A stretch of DNA of 64,000 nucleotides from Streptomyces radiopugnans (GCF_900110735.1 NZ_FOET01000004.1:372001-436000), one strand, 5' to 3'; counted from the first letter of the stretch, positions 49,326 through 61,266 are shown. The notes: generated by a model not told the origin, from the sequence alone. Numbers and translations are program-made.

Positions 49326-49659
49326 GCGGTGGCCTCCTGGTGGGACGCGGTACGGGTACGGGTCCGGCCGGCCGCCGTCCGTCCGGCGCCGTCCGTCCGT
49401 ACGCGCGGCGCGGCTGCGGGCGGACGGCGGCGGTCTCCGGCGTGGCGCGGGGCGTCGGCCAGGATAGGCGCGCGGCCGCCCGGCACCGTGGTGCCGCACC
49501 GCCGCGCGCCGCGTCCTGGCGCGTGCCCGCCCCTCGCCCGGTCAGTCCTCGCAGCCGTCTCCGGAGGTCTCCCGGACCGCCCGGCAACCGGGTACCGGCG
49601 GACCACCCGACCGCCGTCGGCCGTGGCCGGTGCCGTCCGGGCCTTCTAGGCTGCCGATC
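49326..49659. other. 334-bp intergenic region with promoters for selA and the PhzF-like gene
   Basis: No gene is supported. TAGGCT (49647-49652) lies 8 nt before the PhzF-like ATG and could be a -10 giving a leaderless transcript. Short gtccgtccg and tacggg repeats around 49340-49400 are simple GC-rich sequence without clear function. Confidence 0.45.
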
Positions 49660-50481
49660 ATGAGGATTCGTATCGTCGACGCCTTCACCGGCCGGCCCTT
49701 CGCGGGCAACCCCGCCGCCGTCGTGCTCCTGGACTCCGGGCCGTTCCCCGGTGACGACCGGCTCCAGCGGCTCGCCGCCGAGGTCAATCTCTCCGAGACC
49801 GCCTACGCCCGCCCACTGCCCGAGAGCCCCGAGGCCGACTGGGCACTGCGCTGGTTCACCCCCGTCACCGAGGTCAACCTCTGCGGCCACGCCACGCTCG
49901 CCACCGCCCATGTGCTGCGCTCCACCGGCGCGGCGGCCGGCACCGTCCGGTTCGCCACCCGCAGCGGCATCCTCACCGCCGAGGCGTCCGCCGACGGCTC
50001 GATCACCCTGGACTTCCCCACCGCTCCGCTCACCGAGATCCCCGTGGGCGAGGACGTCCGCGCGGCCCTGGGCGCCGATGTGCTCTCCGCCCACGACACC
50101 GGGCCCAACGTCGGCGACCTGCTGGTCGAGGTGGCCGACGAGAAGACCGTGCGCACCCTGGCCCCCGACCTGGCCGCCGTGGCGCGGCTGAGCCACCGGG
50201 GCGTCATCGTCACCGCGCGGGCCTCGGACGAGGGCGGGGCGTACGACTACGTGTCGCGCTTCTTCGGCCCGGCCGTCGGCGTCGACGAGGATCCGGTCAC
50301 CGGCAGCGCCCACACCGCGCTCGCGCCCCTGTGGTCGGGCCGGCTGGGACGCGACCGCCTCACCGGTCTCCAGGCGTCGGCCCGCACCGGCCTGGTGCGC
50401 ACCACCCTGCGCGGCGACCGCACCCTGCTGACGGGGGAGGCCGTGACCGTCATCGACGGGGAGCTGCTCGCCGGGCCGTGA
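49660..50481 (+). CDS. PhzF-family epimerase/isomerase-like protein
   Basis: A 273-residue diaminopimelate-epimerase-fold protein. The catalytic Glu is in NLSETAYA (about residue 48), followed by LRWFTPVTEVNLCGHATLA and, late, DEDPVTGSAHTAL. Most stand-alone PhzF homologues are not part of phenazine synthesis, and no phenazine genes are nearby, so the name marks only the family. The start at 49660 has a -10-like TAGGCT immediately upstream and no ribosome binding site, suggesting leaderless translation. Confidence 0.88.
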   Translation: MRIRIVDAFTGRPFAGNPAAVVLLDSGPFPGDDRLQRLAAEVNLSETAYARPLPESPEADWALRWFTPVTEVNLCGHATLATAHVLRSTGAAAGTVRFATRSGILTAEASADGSITLDFPTAPLTEIPVGEDVRAALGADVLSAHDTGPNVGDLLVEVADEKTVRTLAPDLAAVARLSHRGVIVTARASDEGGAYDYVSRFFGPAVGVDEDPVTGSAHTALAPLWSGRLGRDRLTGLQASARTGLVRTTLRGDRTLLTGEAVTVIDGELLAGP

Positions 50482-50532
50482 GCCGGCGCGCTCGTCGCCG
50501 TACCACCGGACGGGGCGGGCCGTGGGCGGCCG

Positions 50533-51396
50533 TCAGCCCGTGGGCAGCCAGTCCACCCGGCCCGCCAGCAGCGCGTACCCGACGAACGCCACGATGTCGA
50601 TCAGGGCGTGCGCGGCGACCAGCGGGCCGACCCGCCCCCACCGCCGGTACAGCCACACGAAGATCACCCCCATCACCACGTTGCCGACGAACCCGCCGAT
50701 CCCCTGGTAGAGGTGGTACGACCCGCGCAGCAGCGAGCTGGCCGCCAGCGCCGCCACCGGGCTCCAGCCCAACTGGCCGAGCCTGCGCAGCAGGTAGCCG
50801 ACGACGATGACCTCCTCCACCACGGAGTTCTGGATCGCCGAGGCGATCAGCACCGGGATCTTCCACCACACGTCCGGCAGCGATTCGGGCACCACCGTGA
50901 GGTTGAAACCGCTCGCCCGCGCTCCCAGGTAGAGCAGCAGACCGCTGCCCCCGATCCCGGCCGCGACCACCGCGCCCCGGCCCAGGTCGGACCAGGGGCG
51001 GCGCAGGTCGAAGCCGATCCTGCCCAGCCCCGGCCCGCTTCCGGCGCCGCTTCCCGGCTTCTCCGGCCCCTCGCGCGTCAGGAGGTGGGCGACGAGCAGG
51101 ACCGGTACCAGGGCGGTGGCGATGCCGAACAGCTGCCAGGCCAGGTCCAGCCAGGGCCGGTCGGGGGCGTACGAGCCGTTGAGCCGGGCCGCCTGGTCCT
51201 TCAGGCCGCCGGGCCGGGTCAGCGACCCGATGAAGCTGATGAGCGCCGACAGGGCGCTCGCGCCGAGCGACAGCGCCAGCACGAGCAGCGTCTCGCGGCC
51301 CAGCACCCGCCTGCCCGGCGTACCGTCTCCGCCTCCCGGTTCCGGTCCCCGTCCGCGCCCCGGTCCGTGTTCCTCGTCGCGCACGCCCGCTCGCAC
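50533..51396 (-). CDS. CPBP-family intramembrane metalloprotease
   Basis: An approximately 287-residue membrane protein with an N-terminal charged region, several hydrophobic segments, and the CPBP/Abi motifs: VVEEVIVVGYLLRRL (Glu-Glu...Arg), LLRGSYHLYQG (His), and VAAHALIDI (His...Asp). Family members are prenyl-protein peptidase-like glutamic proteases with roles in processing or immunity. The GTG at 51396 has ggagg close upstream; a GTG at 51384 is the alternative. It lies downstream of the GCS2-family gene but behind a strong terminator. Confidence 0.85.
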   Translation of the reverse strand: MRAGVRDEEHGPGRGRGPEPGGGDGTPGRRVLGRETLLVLALSLGASALSALISFIGSLTRPGGLKDQAARLNGSYAPDRPWLDLAWQLFGIATALVPVLLVAHLLTREGPEKPGSGAGSGPGLGRIGFDLRRPWSDLGRGAVVAAGIGGSGLLLYLGARASGFNLTVVPESLPDVWWKIPVLIASAIQNSVVEEVIVVGYLLRRLGQLGWSPVAALAASSLLRGSYHLYQGIGGFVGNVVMGVIFVWLYRRWGRVGPLVAAHALIDIVAFVGYALLAGRVDWLPTG

Positions 51397-51520
51397 TCCG
51401 CCTCCCGCTGTGCCGTTCGTCCGTCCCCGGACATGGAACGACACAGCTTGCCCCACCGCTCCCGTCCTCCGGCGGCGGGCCCGGCGAAGGGCGGGAGAGG
51501 CGGGGCTCGGGGGCGTGGGG

Positions 51521-51554
51521 CGCGGCGGCCCGGAAGCGCTTCCGGGCCGCCGCG
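51521..51554. terminator. Perfect 17-bp palindromic terminator
   Basis: The 34-nt segment is fully self-complementary around gaagcgcttc and begins 3 nt after the stop of the GCS2-family gene on the minus strand. Confidence 0.8.
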
Positions 51555-51556
51555 GC

Positions 51557-53053
51557 CTACGGGCCGGCCGGCCAGCCGTGCACCGGCTCCCCGGTTCGCA
51601 CCAGCTCGCAGTAGCGCCGCACCGTCGCCGCCAGCGCCTTCTCCCGGTCCAGTCCGCCCTCCAGGGCCCGGTGGTAGGCGTCGGCCTGCCAGGACGCCCC
51701 GTTGACCCGGCGGCGGCAGCGCTCCTCGACGACCGACAGATAGCGGTCCCGGTCACCGGGCTCGATGCCCCAGACGTCCAGGCCCCGGGCGGCCATCGGC
51801 AGCAGCTCCTCCAGCACCAGCCGGTCCACCGGCACGGCCGACAGCTCCCCGCCGCGGCCGGGGCGGGGCCACCACAGCCGGGCGTCCATGCCGTGGCGGC
51901 AGGCGGCGTCGAAGTTCTCGGCGGCGGCGGAGAACGGCATCCGGTTCCACACCGGGCGCGGGTCGTCGGCCAGTGCGCGCACCAGGCCGTAGTAGAGGGC
52001 GGTGTTGGCCAGTACGTCGGTGACGGTGGGGCCGGCGGGCAGCACCCGGTTCTCCACGCGCAGGTGCGGCACCCCGTCGGCGACGCCGTACACGGGCCGG
52101 TTCCAGCGGTAGACGGTGCCGTTGAGCAGTGTCATCTCGGCCAGCGAGGGGGTGCCTCCGGCGTCCAGCACCTCCAGCGGTTCCTCGTCCTCGCAGATGG
52201 GCAGCAGCGGCGGGAAGTAGCGGCTGTTCTCCTCGAACAGCTCGTAGGCCGAGGAGATCCACCGCTCGCCGAACCAGGTCCGCGGCCGCACCCCCTGGGC
52301 GATCAGCTCCGGCTGCCTGGTGTCGGTGGCCTGGAGGAAGAGCGGGGGGCGGGACTCCCGCCACAGCTCGCGGCCGAAGAGGAAGGGCGAGTTGGCGCCC
52401 ACGGCGACCTGCACGGCCGAGACGGCCTGGGCGGCGTTCCACACGTCGGCGAAGCGGCCGGGGGTGACCTGCAGATGGAGCTGCACGGAGGTGCAGGCGG
52501 CCTCCGGGGCGATGGAGGACGAGGCGTACCTCAGGTGTTCCACGCCCTCGATGTCCAGGACGACCTCCTCGCCCCGGGTGGCCATGATCTGGTCGTTCAG
52601 CAGGGTGTAGCGGTCCGCGGCGGTGAGGTTCGCCGATACCAGGTCGTCTCCCGTGAGCGTCGGCAGAATGCCGATCATCACAATGCGCGCGTCGACCTCG
52701 GCGGCTTTGCGGTCGGCATAGGCCAGACCGGTGCGCAGCTCCTCGGCGAGCTGGTCCAGCACCCGTCCGGACAGCCGGTGCGGAAGGATGTTCACCTCGA
52801 GATTGAACTGCCCCAATTCCGTCTGGAAATCCCGGCTCGCAATGCGTTCCAGTACCTGCGTGTTCATCATCCGGGGCATCCCCTCGGCGTCCGCGAGGTT
52901 CAGCTCGATCTCCAGTCCCATGAGATCGCGGGGGCGGTCGAAGCGCTGCTCGTCCAGCAGCCGCCGCAGCCCCTGGAGGCACCGCTGGAGCTTGTCCCGG
53001 TACCGCTGGCGGTCGGACAGGGCGAACCCGCTGGCCTCGACCTTCTCGCCCAT
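51557..53053 (-). CDS. Glutamate-cysteine ligase family 2 (GCS2) protein
   Basis: A 498-residue ATP-dependent carboxylate-amine ligase of the GCS2 group, with MGLEIELNL (substrate-binding Glu pair, about 44-52), ELGQFNLEVNILPHRL, SSIAPEAACTSVQLHLQV, and NSPFLFGRELWRESR. It might make a gamma-glutamyl compound, but actinomycetes make mycothiol rather than glutathione and the acceptor is unknown. gaggaggg lies 8 nt before the ATG. It is monocistronic by its terminator. A 530-bp upstream region separates it from the next gene. Confidence 0.82.
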   Translation of the reverse strand: MGEKVEASGFALSDRQRYRDKLQRCLQGLRRLLDEQRFDRPRDLMGLEIELNLADAEGMPRMMNTQVLERIASRDFQTELGQFNLEVNILPHRLSGRVLDQLAEELRTGLAYADRKAAEVDARIVMIGILPTLTGDDLVSANLTAADRYTLLNDQIMATRGEEVVLDIEGVEHLRYASSSIAPEAACTSVQLHLQVTPGRFADVWNAAQAVSAVQVAVGANSPFLFGRELWRESRPPLFLQATDTRQPELIAQGVRPRTWFGERWISSAYELFEENSRYFPPLLPICEDEEPLEVLDAGGTPSLAEMTLLNGTVYRWNRPVYGVADGVPHLRVENRVLPAGPTVTDVLANTALYYGLVRALADDPRPVWNRMPFSAAAENFDAACRHGMDARLWWPRPGRGGELSAVPVDRLVLEELLPMAARGLDVWGIEPGDRDRYLSVVEERCRRRVNGASWQADAYHRALEGGLDREKALAATVRRYCELVRTGEPVHGWPAGP

Positions 53054-53581
53054 CGATGCGTCCCTCCTCGAGTGAGCCGTGACCGGATGATGCCCCGCGG
53101 ATGCGAGAGATAACGCCCCGTGCGACAGTGAGGGTCCGGTAAGCTGGACCCAGGCTTTCACGGGGCACATTCCCGTGTCATACCTCGGGGATACGTCGCC
53201 GCCGCCGGTTCGCCGGCATCCGCCTGTTGACATCGGCCCCTGCTGACCCCGCCCGCAGGGAATAGCGAAAAGATACGGACGACCGCATAGTCAGCCGCTT
53301 TCCAGGTCAGCGGCCGGCCATCCGAGGAATCGCAGATGAAACGCCGCCGAGAAATGTCCGGATGACCTCTTGCCGGTAACATGCGGGACAGCTAGCCGAA
53401 ACACCGGCTGAACAACCTTCGTATAAACTCCACGAAAGCGGCTGAGACGCGACCCGATGACGGGCGCGCATCCGCCGTCTCCCTCATTTCCGGCCTTCTT
53501 CGCGGCCCTTCCGTACGCCGACAGCGCCGTCCGCGCCAGCAGCTGAGCACCACCGTGTCTCCGATTGAGAGGCGACCCACC
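53054..53581. other. 528-bp intergenic region, unassigned
   Basis: It lies between the divergent GCS2 and hypothetical genes and should contain both promoters. A 6-bp stem gggtcc/ggaccc near 53131-53150 is the only hairpin noted. The stretch 53230-53450 is less GC-rich than its surroundings, but no reading frame there has family features. Confidence 0.4.
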
Positions 53582-54172
53582 ATGCCCCTGCGTGTCCAAC
53601 CGGCCCCGGCACCCGCTCTGCGCAGTGTGCACGCGGCCCTCGGTTCTCCCGCCGGCCTCCGAGGCGACGCCACCCCTCCCGGTCTCCGGGCCCGGGCGGG
53701 CTCGGTGCGCCCGGACCTCTCCCTGCCGCTCCACGTGCTGGACGGGATCACCGCATCCGCCGGGCCGCCCCGCACCAGGCTGACCGGCTGGCGCTTCCTG
53801 CTGCGGGACGTACACGGCGTGGCGGGCGCAGCCGACGCGATGCTCACGGCGGACGGCTGGACGTTCTCCCACTTCTGCGAGGGGCCGTTCGTCGCCTCCG
53901 CCGAGACCGCCCTGCGCCGCGCGGAGACGCTGCCGGTGGCGTACCAGCCCCGTCTGCTGTCGGTGCCGGAGCTGTACATGCTGACGTTGTGGCTGCACGC
54001 CGACACGGAGGCCGACGCCGCCGACGGCTCGCCCGCCCCGGCCGATCTGCTGGTGCCGCTCGCCCCGGCCCCGCCCGGGATCGCGGCGCACCGGCCGCAC
54101 CGCGTCGACGGCCTGCTGCCGCTGCTGACCCGGCGGCTGGTGCCCCCGCCCCTGCTGGGCACGCCCGTCTGA
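53582..54172 (+). CDS. Hypothetical protein, Pro/Ala-rich, possibly FHA-like or enzyme fragment
   Basis: A 196-residue soluble protein. It has LTGWRFLLRDVHGVAGAADAML and DGWTFSHFCEGPFVASAETALRRAETL in the middle and a Pro/Ala-rich C-terminus. I do not recognise a family. The conserved-looking W/F-rich core suggests a small folded domain rather than a spurious frame. gagagg lies upstream of the ATG at 53582, and a GTG at 53555 is an alternative start. It is followed by an exceptional 31-bp hairpin. Confidence 0.55.
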   Translation: MPLRVQPAPAPALRSVHAALGSPAGLRGDATPPGLRARAGSVRPDLSLPLHVLDGITASAGPPRTRLTGWRFLLRDVHGVAGAADAMLTADGWTFSHFCEGPFVASAETALRRAETLPVAYQPRLLSVPELYMLTLWLHADTEADAADGSPAPADLLVPLAPAPPGIAAHRPHRVDGLLPLLTRRLVPPPLLGTPV

Positions 54173-54196
54173 TCCGCGACGGCGCGGCCCGGCGAC

Positions 54197-54260
54197 GGGC
54201 GTAAGCGACGGTGGTGCCCCGAGACCGTCCGGTCTCGGGGCACCACCGTCGCTTACGCCC
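54197..54260. terminator. Exceptionally long perfect hairpin, 31-bp stem
   Basis: Arms 54197-54227 and 54230-54260 are perfectly complementary over 31 nt around a 2-nt centre (tc). It lies 25 nt after the stop of the hypothetical gene and 230 bp before the DUF5999 gene. Terminator is the simplest reading; its length and perfection exceed the others in this window. Confidence 0.8.
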
Positions 54261-54493
54261 TCTCGAATGACTGGCCGCCCATGACTCCGACATCACCCGA
54301 ACGGATGATTCTGGGCCGGGCAACCGCCTCCCGGGAGAGCGCGTCATCAGAACCTGAGGAGAGCCGCGGCGAAATCCCTGCGGAATCCCGGCCGCGGGAC
54401 AACACTGGGGGGATCGACCGAGAAGACACGGGGGCGGTCATGAACCACGCATCCAACCGCAGCACCACCACATCGCAGCGAAAGAACTCCACC

Positions 54494-54700
54494 ATGTGTC
54501 AGCACCAACCCCCCTGCCCGTCAGCCGACTCCGCCGACCGGGAGGCCGCCCATCTCGTGGCGCACCACCCGGAGCAGGGCTGGAGCCTGCTGTGCAACGG
54601 CGTCCTGCTCTTCGAGGACACCGGCGAACTGCTGCCCGACGGGCAGGTCGTCGCGCCGCACCGGCCGCTCGGCGCCGAGCACGTCACGACCGCCGCCTGA
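54494..54700 (+). CDS. DUF5999 family protein
   Basis: A 68-residue protein, MCQHQPPCPSADSADREAA through GWSLLCNGVLLFEDTGELLPDG to the end HRPLGAEH. This is the small DUF5999 family, widespread and highly conserved in Streptomyces, with early Cys residues that could bind metal. An in-frame ATG at 54440 would add 18 residues, but the family normally begins MCQHQPPC. Function is unknown. A strong terminator follows at 54741. Confidence 0.85.
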   Translation: MCQHQPPCPSADSADREAAHLVAHHPEQGWSLLCNGVLLFEDTGELLPDGQVVAPHRPLGAEHVTTAA

Positions 54701-54740
54701 CGGCGGGCGGGCGCCGCGCCGCAACACGGCCGCAGCACGG

Positions 54741-54778
54741 GGGACGGGTCCCCGCCCGCGCGGGCGGGGACCCGTCCC
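54741..54778. terminator. Bidirectional terminator, 18-bp perfect stem
   Basis: Perfect 18-bp arms (54741-54758 and 54761-54778) with a 2-nt centre separate the converging DUF5999 and gcvP genes. Confidence 0.85.
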
Positions 54779-54809
54779 TTGCCGGCGCCCGGCACCGGCC
54801 GGGCGCGGC

Positions 54810-57716
<2,907 letters not shown>

Positions 57717-57794
57717 CTGGAGGCCTCCTGGTCTGCGCGACCTGCGAGGGGCACCGCGGCGCGGGTGCCCGGACGGCCTCCCCCTCTGTCATCG

Positions 57795-58005
57795 CGACCT
57801 GAGAGCTTCACCGGCCCGCGTTCGCGGCCCGGTTTTCACCGTCGGTGAGGAGGGGCTGCGTCGTCGAGGTACACCTCGTCCGTCGTGGCCCGCCCTGCTT
57901 TCCAGAGTGACCTCACCCGCGCGGTACGTGAGCCTGAGAGATTCCGGGGAGGATTTGCTCCTTCGGCGCCTCCGGCACTGTCACCGGAGGACTCTCCCGC
58001 TCGGG
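57795..58005 (-). promoter_or_regulatory. Tandem glycine riboswitch upstream of gcvP
   Basis: On the minus strand the first aptamer begins CGGGAGAG, contains GCGCCGAAGGAGCAA and closes CTCTCAGG (near 57931-57940). A linker with CACTCTGGAAAGC follows. The second aptamer has ACCGACGGTGAAAACC and closes CTCTCAGG at 57798-57805, about 80 nt before the gcvP start. These are the conserved cores of gcvT-type glycine aptamers. Confidence 0.9.
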
Positions 58006-58168
58006 GTCAACAGCCACTTCAGAGCCTACCAGCGCCCGGCGGCACCGGCCCGGCCCCGGCCCTCGCCGCCCTGCCCGGGTGGCCGATGCGCCGAATGTGC
58101 CGTTTCGTTGTTTGTGGCGACTGTTTGCGAGCAGGCGCCTCTTCGTGCGAGGAGTTGGAGGGACCGCC

Positions 58169-58546
58169 GTGCAGACCGACATCGACCCGCGGAATCTGAT
58201 AGGCCTCAAGGCTTTCGACAGCGCCGGGCAGAAGATAGGGACCGTGGACGAGGTGTACCTCGACGACGCCACCGGCGTCCCCGAGTGGGCGGCGGTGCGC
58301 ACCGGGCTCTTCAGCCGCGACGCCTTCGTCCCGCTGGAGCCCAGCGAGGTGGTGGAGGGGACGCTGAAGGTGCCCTTCGAACGCTCCCTGGTGAAGGAGG
58401 CGCCGGACTTCGGCGTGGGCCGCCACCTCTCCCCCGAGCAGGAACTGCAGCTCTACCGCCACTACGGGCTGGGCGTGCCCGGTGCCGGCGCGCCCGCCTC
58501 CGACGACGACATGACGTTCGGACGGATCGCGGGTTCCGAGACCTGA
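58169..58546 (+). CDS. PRC-barrel domain protein
   Basis: A 125-residue protein with an N-terminal PRC-barrel (NLIGLKAFDSAGQKIGTVDEVYLDD...PEWAAVRTG, about 9-50) and a short C-terminal region ending DDDMTFGRIAGSET. PRC-barrel proteins in actinobacteria are often stress- or RNA-metabolism-linked. The GTG at 58169 has ttggaggg 6 nt upstream, in preference to the ATG at 58079. Its 3' end overlaps the tail of dinB by 85 bp in the opposite direction. Confidence 0.85.
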   Translation: MQTDIDPRNLIGLKAFDSAGQKIGTVDEVYLDDATGVPEWAAVRTGLFSRDAFVPLEPSEVVEGTLKVPFERSLVKEAPDFGVGRHLSPEQELQLYRHYGLGVPGAGAPASDDDMTFGRIAGSET

Positions 58547-59907
58547 CCGTCCCACGGCGGGAGCGGCTCGGAGGGCTCGAGCTCCGGATCGTCCACCGCG
58601 AAGGTGCGCACCCGCCCCGGCGGCGACCCGGGCCGTTCGAACCGCACCGTGACCCGCCCCAGACCACTGCCCTGCACCCAGCCCGGCCCGTACCGCGTGT
58701 GCCGTACGTCCAGACCGGGCAGCCAGTGCCGTACCGCCTCCGTTTCCCTCCCGGAGCCCGCTCTGCCCGCCGCCGGGGGCGGAGCGGGCTCCGGCGGCCG
58801 GGCGCCGGGCAGCCCGGCCGCGCCGGCCTGGGCGAACAGGTCCTCCTGGGTGAAGTCGGCCAGCCCGCTCACCCCGACCCCCAGCAACCGCACCCCGGCG
58901 GTGGTGTCCACGCCCTCGACGAGCCGGGCCGCGGCCTCCCTCACCACCGCCGGGTCGTCGGTCGGGCCGCGCAGCGTCTCGGAGCGGGTGAGCGTGGAGA
59001 AGTCGTAGCTGCGGACCTTGACCACCACCGTGCGCCCGGAGCGCCCCGCGGCCCGCAGCCGCGCGACGCAGCGGTCGGCCAGCCGTGCGATCTCGGCCTG
59101 GATCCTGGCGCGGTCGGTGAGGTCGGTGTCGAAGGTGTCCTCGACCGAGACCGACTTGGCGTCGCGCTCGGCGACCACCGGCCGCTCGTCGATCCCCTGC
59201 GCCATCGCGTACAGCGCTCCGCCGTGCGCCCGGCCCAGCAGCCGCACCAGCTCCGCCTCCCCCGCCTCGGCGATCTCGCCGACGGTGGCTATCCCCGCCC
59301 TGCGCAGCGTCTGGGCGGTGGCGGGCCCGACACCGGGCAGCGTGCGCACCGGCATCGGCGCCAGCAGCGCCCGCTCGGTGCCCGGCGGGATCACCACCAA
59401 CCCGTCGGGCTTGGCCTGCTCCGAGGCGATCTTGGCGAGCATCTTGGACCCGGCCAGTCCCACCGAGCCGCTGAGCCCGGTGGCGGCACGGATGTCCCGG
59501 CGCAGCCGTTCGCCGACGGCACGGGCGGCGCCGGCCGGCCACCGCCCCGCCCCTCCTCCCGCCCCGCCCGCCTGGAGGTCCACGAACGCCTCGTCCAGGC
59601 TGAGCGGCTCCACCAGCGGCGACAGCTCGCGCAGCAGCCCCATCACCACTTCGCTGACGCGGCGGTAGAGCCCGAAACGGGGGGTGAGATAGGCGGCGTT
59701 CGGGCACAGCCGGCGGGCCTGGGCCATCGGCATCGCCGAGTGCACCCCGAAGACGCGGGCCTCGTAGGAGGCGGTGGCGACCACACCGCGCGGCCCGAGG
59801 CCACCGACGATCACGGGCTTTCCGCGCAGACTGGGCTTGGCCGCCTGCTCCACGGCGGCGTAGAAGGCGTCCATGTCCAGGTGCAGGACCGTCGGTGTCC
59901 CTCTCAC
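58462..59907 (-). CDS. dinB: DNA polymerase IV (Y-family)
   Basis: A 481-residue translesion polymerase. The palm motifs VLHLDMDAFYAAVE and SLDEAFVDL supply the metal-binding Asp/Glu; TLPGVGPATAQTL is the thumb HhH region; a little-finger domain follows. The C-terminus is extended beyond typical DinB by about 100 Pro/Gly-rich residues ending near APGTPSP, with a further conserved segment LDVRHTRYGPGWVQGSGLGRVTVRFE. The GTG at 59907 is the start. The stop lies inside the convergent PRC-barrel gene. Confidence 0.92.
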   Translation of the reverse strand: MRGTPTVLHLDMDAFYAAVEQAAKPSLRGKPVIVGGLGPRGVVATASYEARVFGVHSAMPMAQARRLCPNAAYLTPRFGLYRRVSEVVMGLLRELSPLVEPLSLDEAFVDLQAGGAGGGAGRWPAGAARAVGERLRRDIRAATGLSGSVGLAGSKMLAKIASEQAKPDGLVVIPPGTERALLAPMPVRTLPGVGPATAQTLRRAGIATVGEIAEAGEAELVRLLGRAHGGALYAMAQGIDERPVVAERDAKSVSVEDTFDTDLTDRARIQAEIARLADRCVARLRAAGRSGRTVVVKVRSYDFSTLTRSETLRGPTDDPAVVREAAARLVEGVDTTAGVRLLGVGVSGLADFTQEDLFAQAGAAGLPGARPPEPAPPPAAGRAGSGRETEAVRHWLPGLDVRHTRYGPGWVQGSGLGRVTVRFERPGSPPGRVRTFAVDDPELEPSEPLPPWDGQVSEPAIRPNVMSSSEAGAPAPGTPSP

Positions 59908-60008
59908 ACCCGTGATGCTGCCCTACGCCACTGACAGGGGCGACCGCGGCGCCCGCCGGCTGTGCCCCGCCGGGCCGCGCCGGCGGTGGCCCGGCCACCG
60001 CGCCCGGG

Positions 60009-60608
60009 TCACCCCGCCCGGTTGCGGCGGCGTGCCAGCTCGTCGGCCGGGTTGTCCCCGACGATCGTCTCCCCGGTGTCGACCCGCTCGGCGTGCAGCT
60101 GGGACAGGGCGGCCTCGACGTCCCGCCACACCACGCCGACCGCGATCCCGAAGACCCCCTGGCCGCCCTGGAGGAGATCGACGACCTCGTCGGGCGAGGA
60201 GCACTCGTAGACCGTCGCGCCGTCGCTCATGAGCGTCATCCGCTCCAGGTCCTCCACCCCGCGCGAGCGCAGATGCTTCACGGCGGCACGGATGTTCTGC
60301 AGTGACACCCCGGCGTCCAGGAGCCGTTTGACGATCTTCAGCACGACCACGTCGCGGAAGCTGTAGAGCCGCTGGGTGCCCGAGCCGTACGCCGGGCGGA
60401 CGCTGGGCTCGACCAGACCGGTACGGGCCCAGTAGTCCAGCTGCCGGTAGGTGATGCCCACGGCCGCGCACGCCGTCGGGCCGCGGTAGCCGATCAGCCC
60501 GGGGGCGGCGCCCTGCGCGGCGGGGGCGGACCGGGCGGGAGGCCGTATGGAGGATCCGCGCAACGGATACGGATCGCCCGCCGCCCTGCTGTCGCCGGTG
60601 CTGCTCAC
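60009..60608 (-). CDS. MerR-family regulator of the garA/ftsR neighbourhood
   Basis: A 199-residue MerR-like protein. An approximately 40-residue disordered N-terminus precedes the winged helix GITYRQLDYWARTGLVEPSVR (about 51-71) and a coiled dimer helix. The family is found next to garA and DUF151 genes in actinobacteria, with a role tied to central metabolism or division but no defined ligand. ggaggg lies 5 nt before the GTG at 60608. Confidence 0.88.
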   Translation of the reverse strand: MSSTGDSRAAGDPYPLRGSSIRPPARSAPAAQGAAPGLIGYRGPTACAAVGITYRQLDYWARTGLVEPSVRPAYGSGTQRLYSFRDVVVLKIVKRLLDAGVSLQNIRAAVKHLRSRGVEDLERMTLMSDGATVYECSSPDEVVDLLQGGQGVFGIAVGVVWRDVEAALSQLHAERVDTGETIVGDNPADELARRRNRAG

Positions 60609-60792
60609 GCCGACCCTCCGTCCTTCACGTCCCGCGGATATGCCCGGGACCTGCCCAATCGACGGTAGGCAGTCACTCGGGGTGCGTCAACGATCGCCAC
60701 ACTCGGCACGCCGAGTGATAATCACCCAAGGAGTGGTTTCGCGTGTCCCCGTCGCGGGAATGGGTGCCGGAATGGCCTGGCGCCGACGGCGC

Positions 60793-61266
60793 TCACTGGT
60801 TGCTGGTGCCGAAGTCCTCCGGGGAGATCTGGTCGAGGAACTCGCGGAACTTCTCCACCTCGTCCTCCTGCTCGTCCGGGATCGCGATCCCGGCGTCGTC
60901 CAGCACACCGTCGCTGCCGTAGATCGGCGTCCCGGTGCGCAGGGCCAGCGCTATGGCGTCGGACGGGCGGGCACTCACCTCCACACCGCTGGCGAAGACC
61001 AGCTCGGCGTAGAAGACACCCTCTCTGAGGTCGGTGATGCGCACAGCGGTGAGCTCCTGGCCGACCGCCTCCAGAACGTCCTTGAACAGGTCATGGGTCA
61101 GCGGGCGGGCAGGCGTCATGCCCTGCTGGGCGAAGGCGATCGCTGTCGCCTCCCCCGGACCGATCCAGATGGGAAGGTACCGGTCGCCTCCCACCTCTCG
61201 CAGGAGAACGATCGGCTGGTTGGAGGGCATTTCGACCCGGACACCCACAACGTCGAGCTCGTTCAC
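60793..61266 (-). CDS. DUF151 bifunctional nuclease-family protein
   Basis: A 157-residue protein opening MNELDVVGVRVEMPSNQPIVLL and containing YLPIWIGPGEATAIAFAQQG and ARPSDAIALALRTGTPIY, the DUF151 core. Family members have been reported to have nuclease activity, but the physiological role in actinobacteria is uncertain. GTG start at 61266. It lies between the MerR gene and ftsR in the conserved order seen in Mycobacterium and Streptomyces. Confidence 0.9.
   Translation of the reverse strand: MNELDVVGVRVEMPSNQPIVLLREVGGDRYLPIWIGPGEATAIAFAQQGMTPARPLTHDLFKDVLEAVGQELTAVRITDLREGVFYAELVFASGVEVSARPSDAIALALRTGTPIYGSDGVLDDAGIAIPDEQEDEVEKFREFLDQISPEDFGTSNQ

Noticed and set aside
49340..49400. Possible CRISPR-like or tandem repeat from gtccgtccg and tacggg runs
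   Set aside because: The units are short, irregular and without spacers; simple GC-rich sequence.
49660..50481. Phenazine biosynthesis
   Set aside because: A PhzF-like protein alone is common; no other phenazine genes are present.
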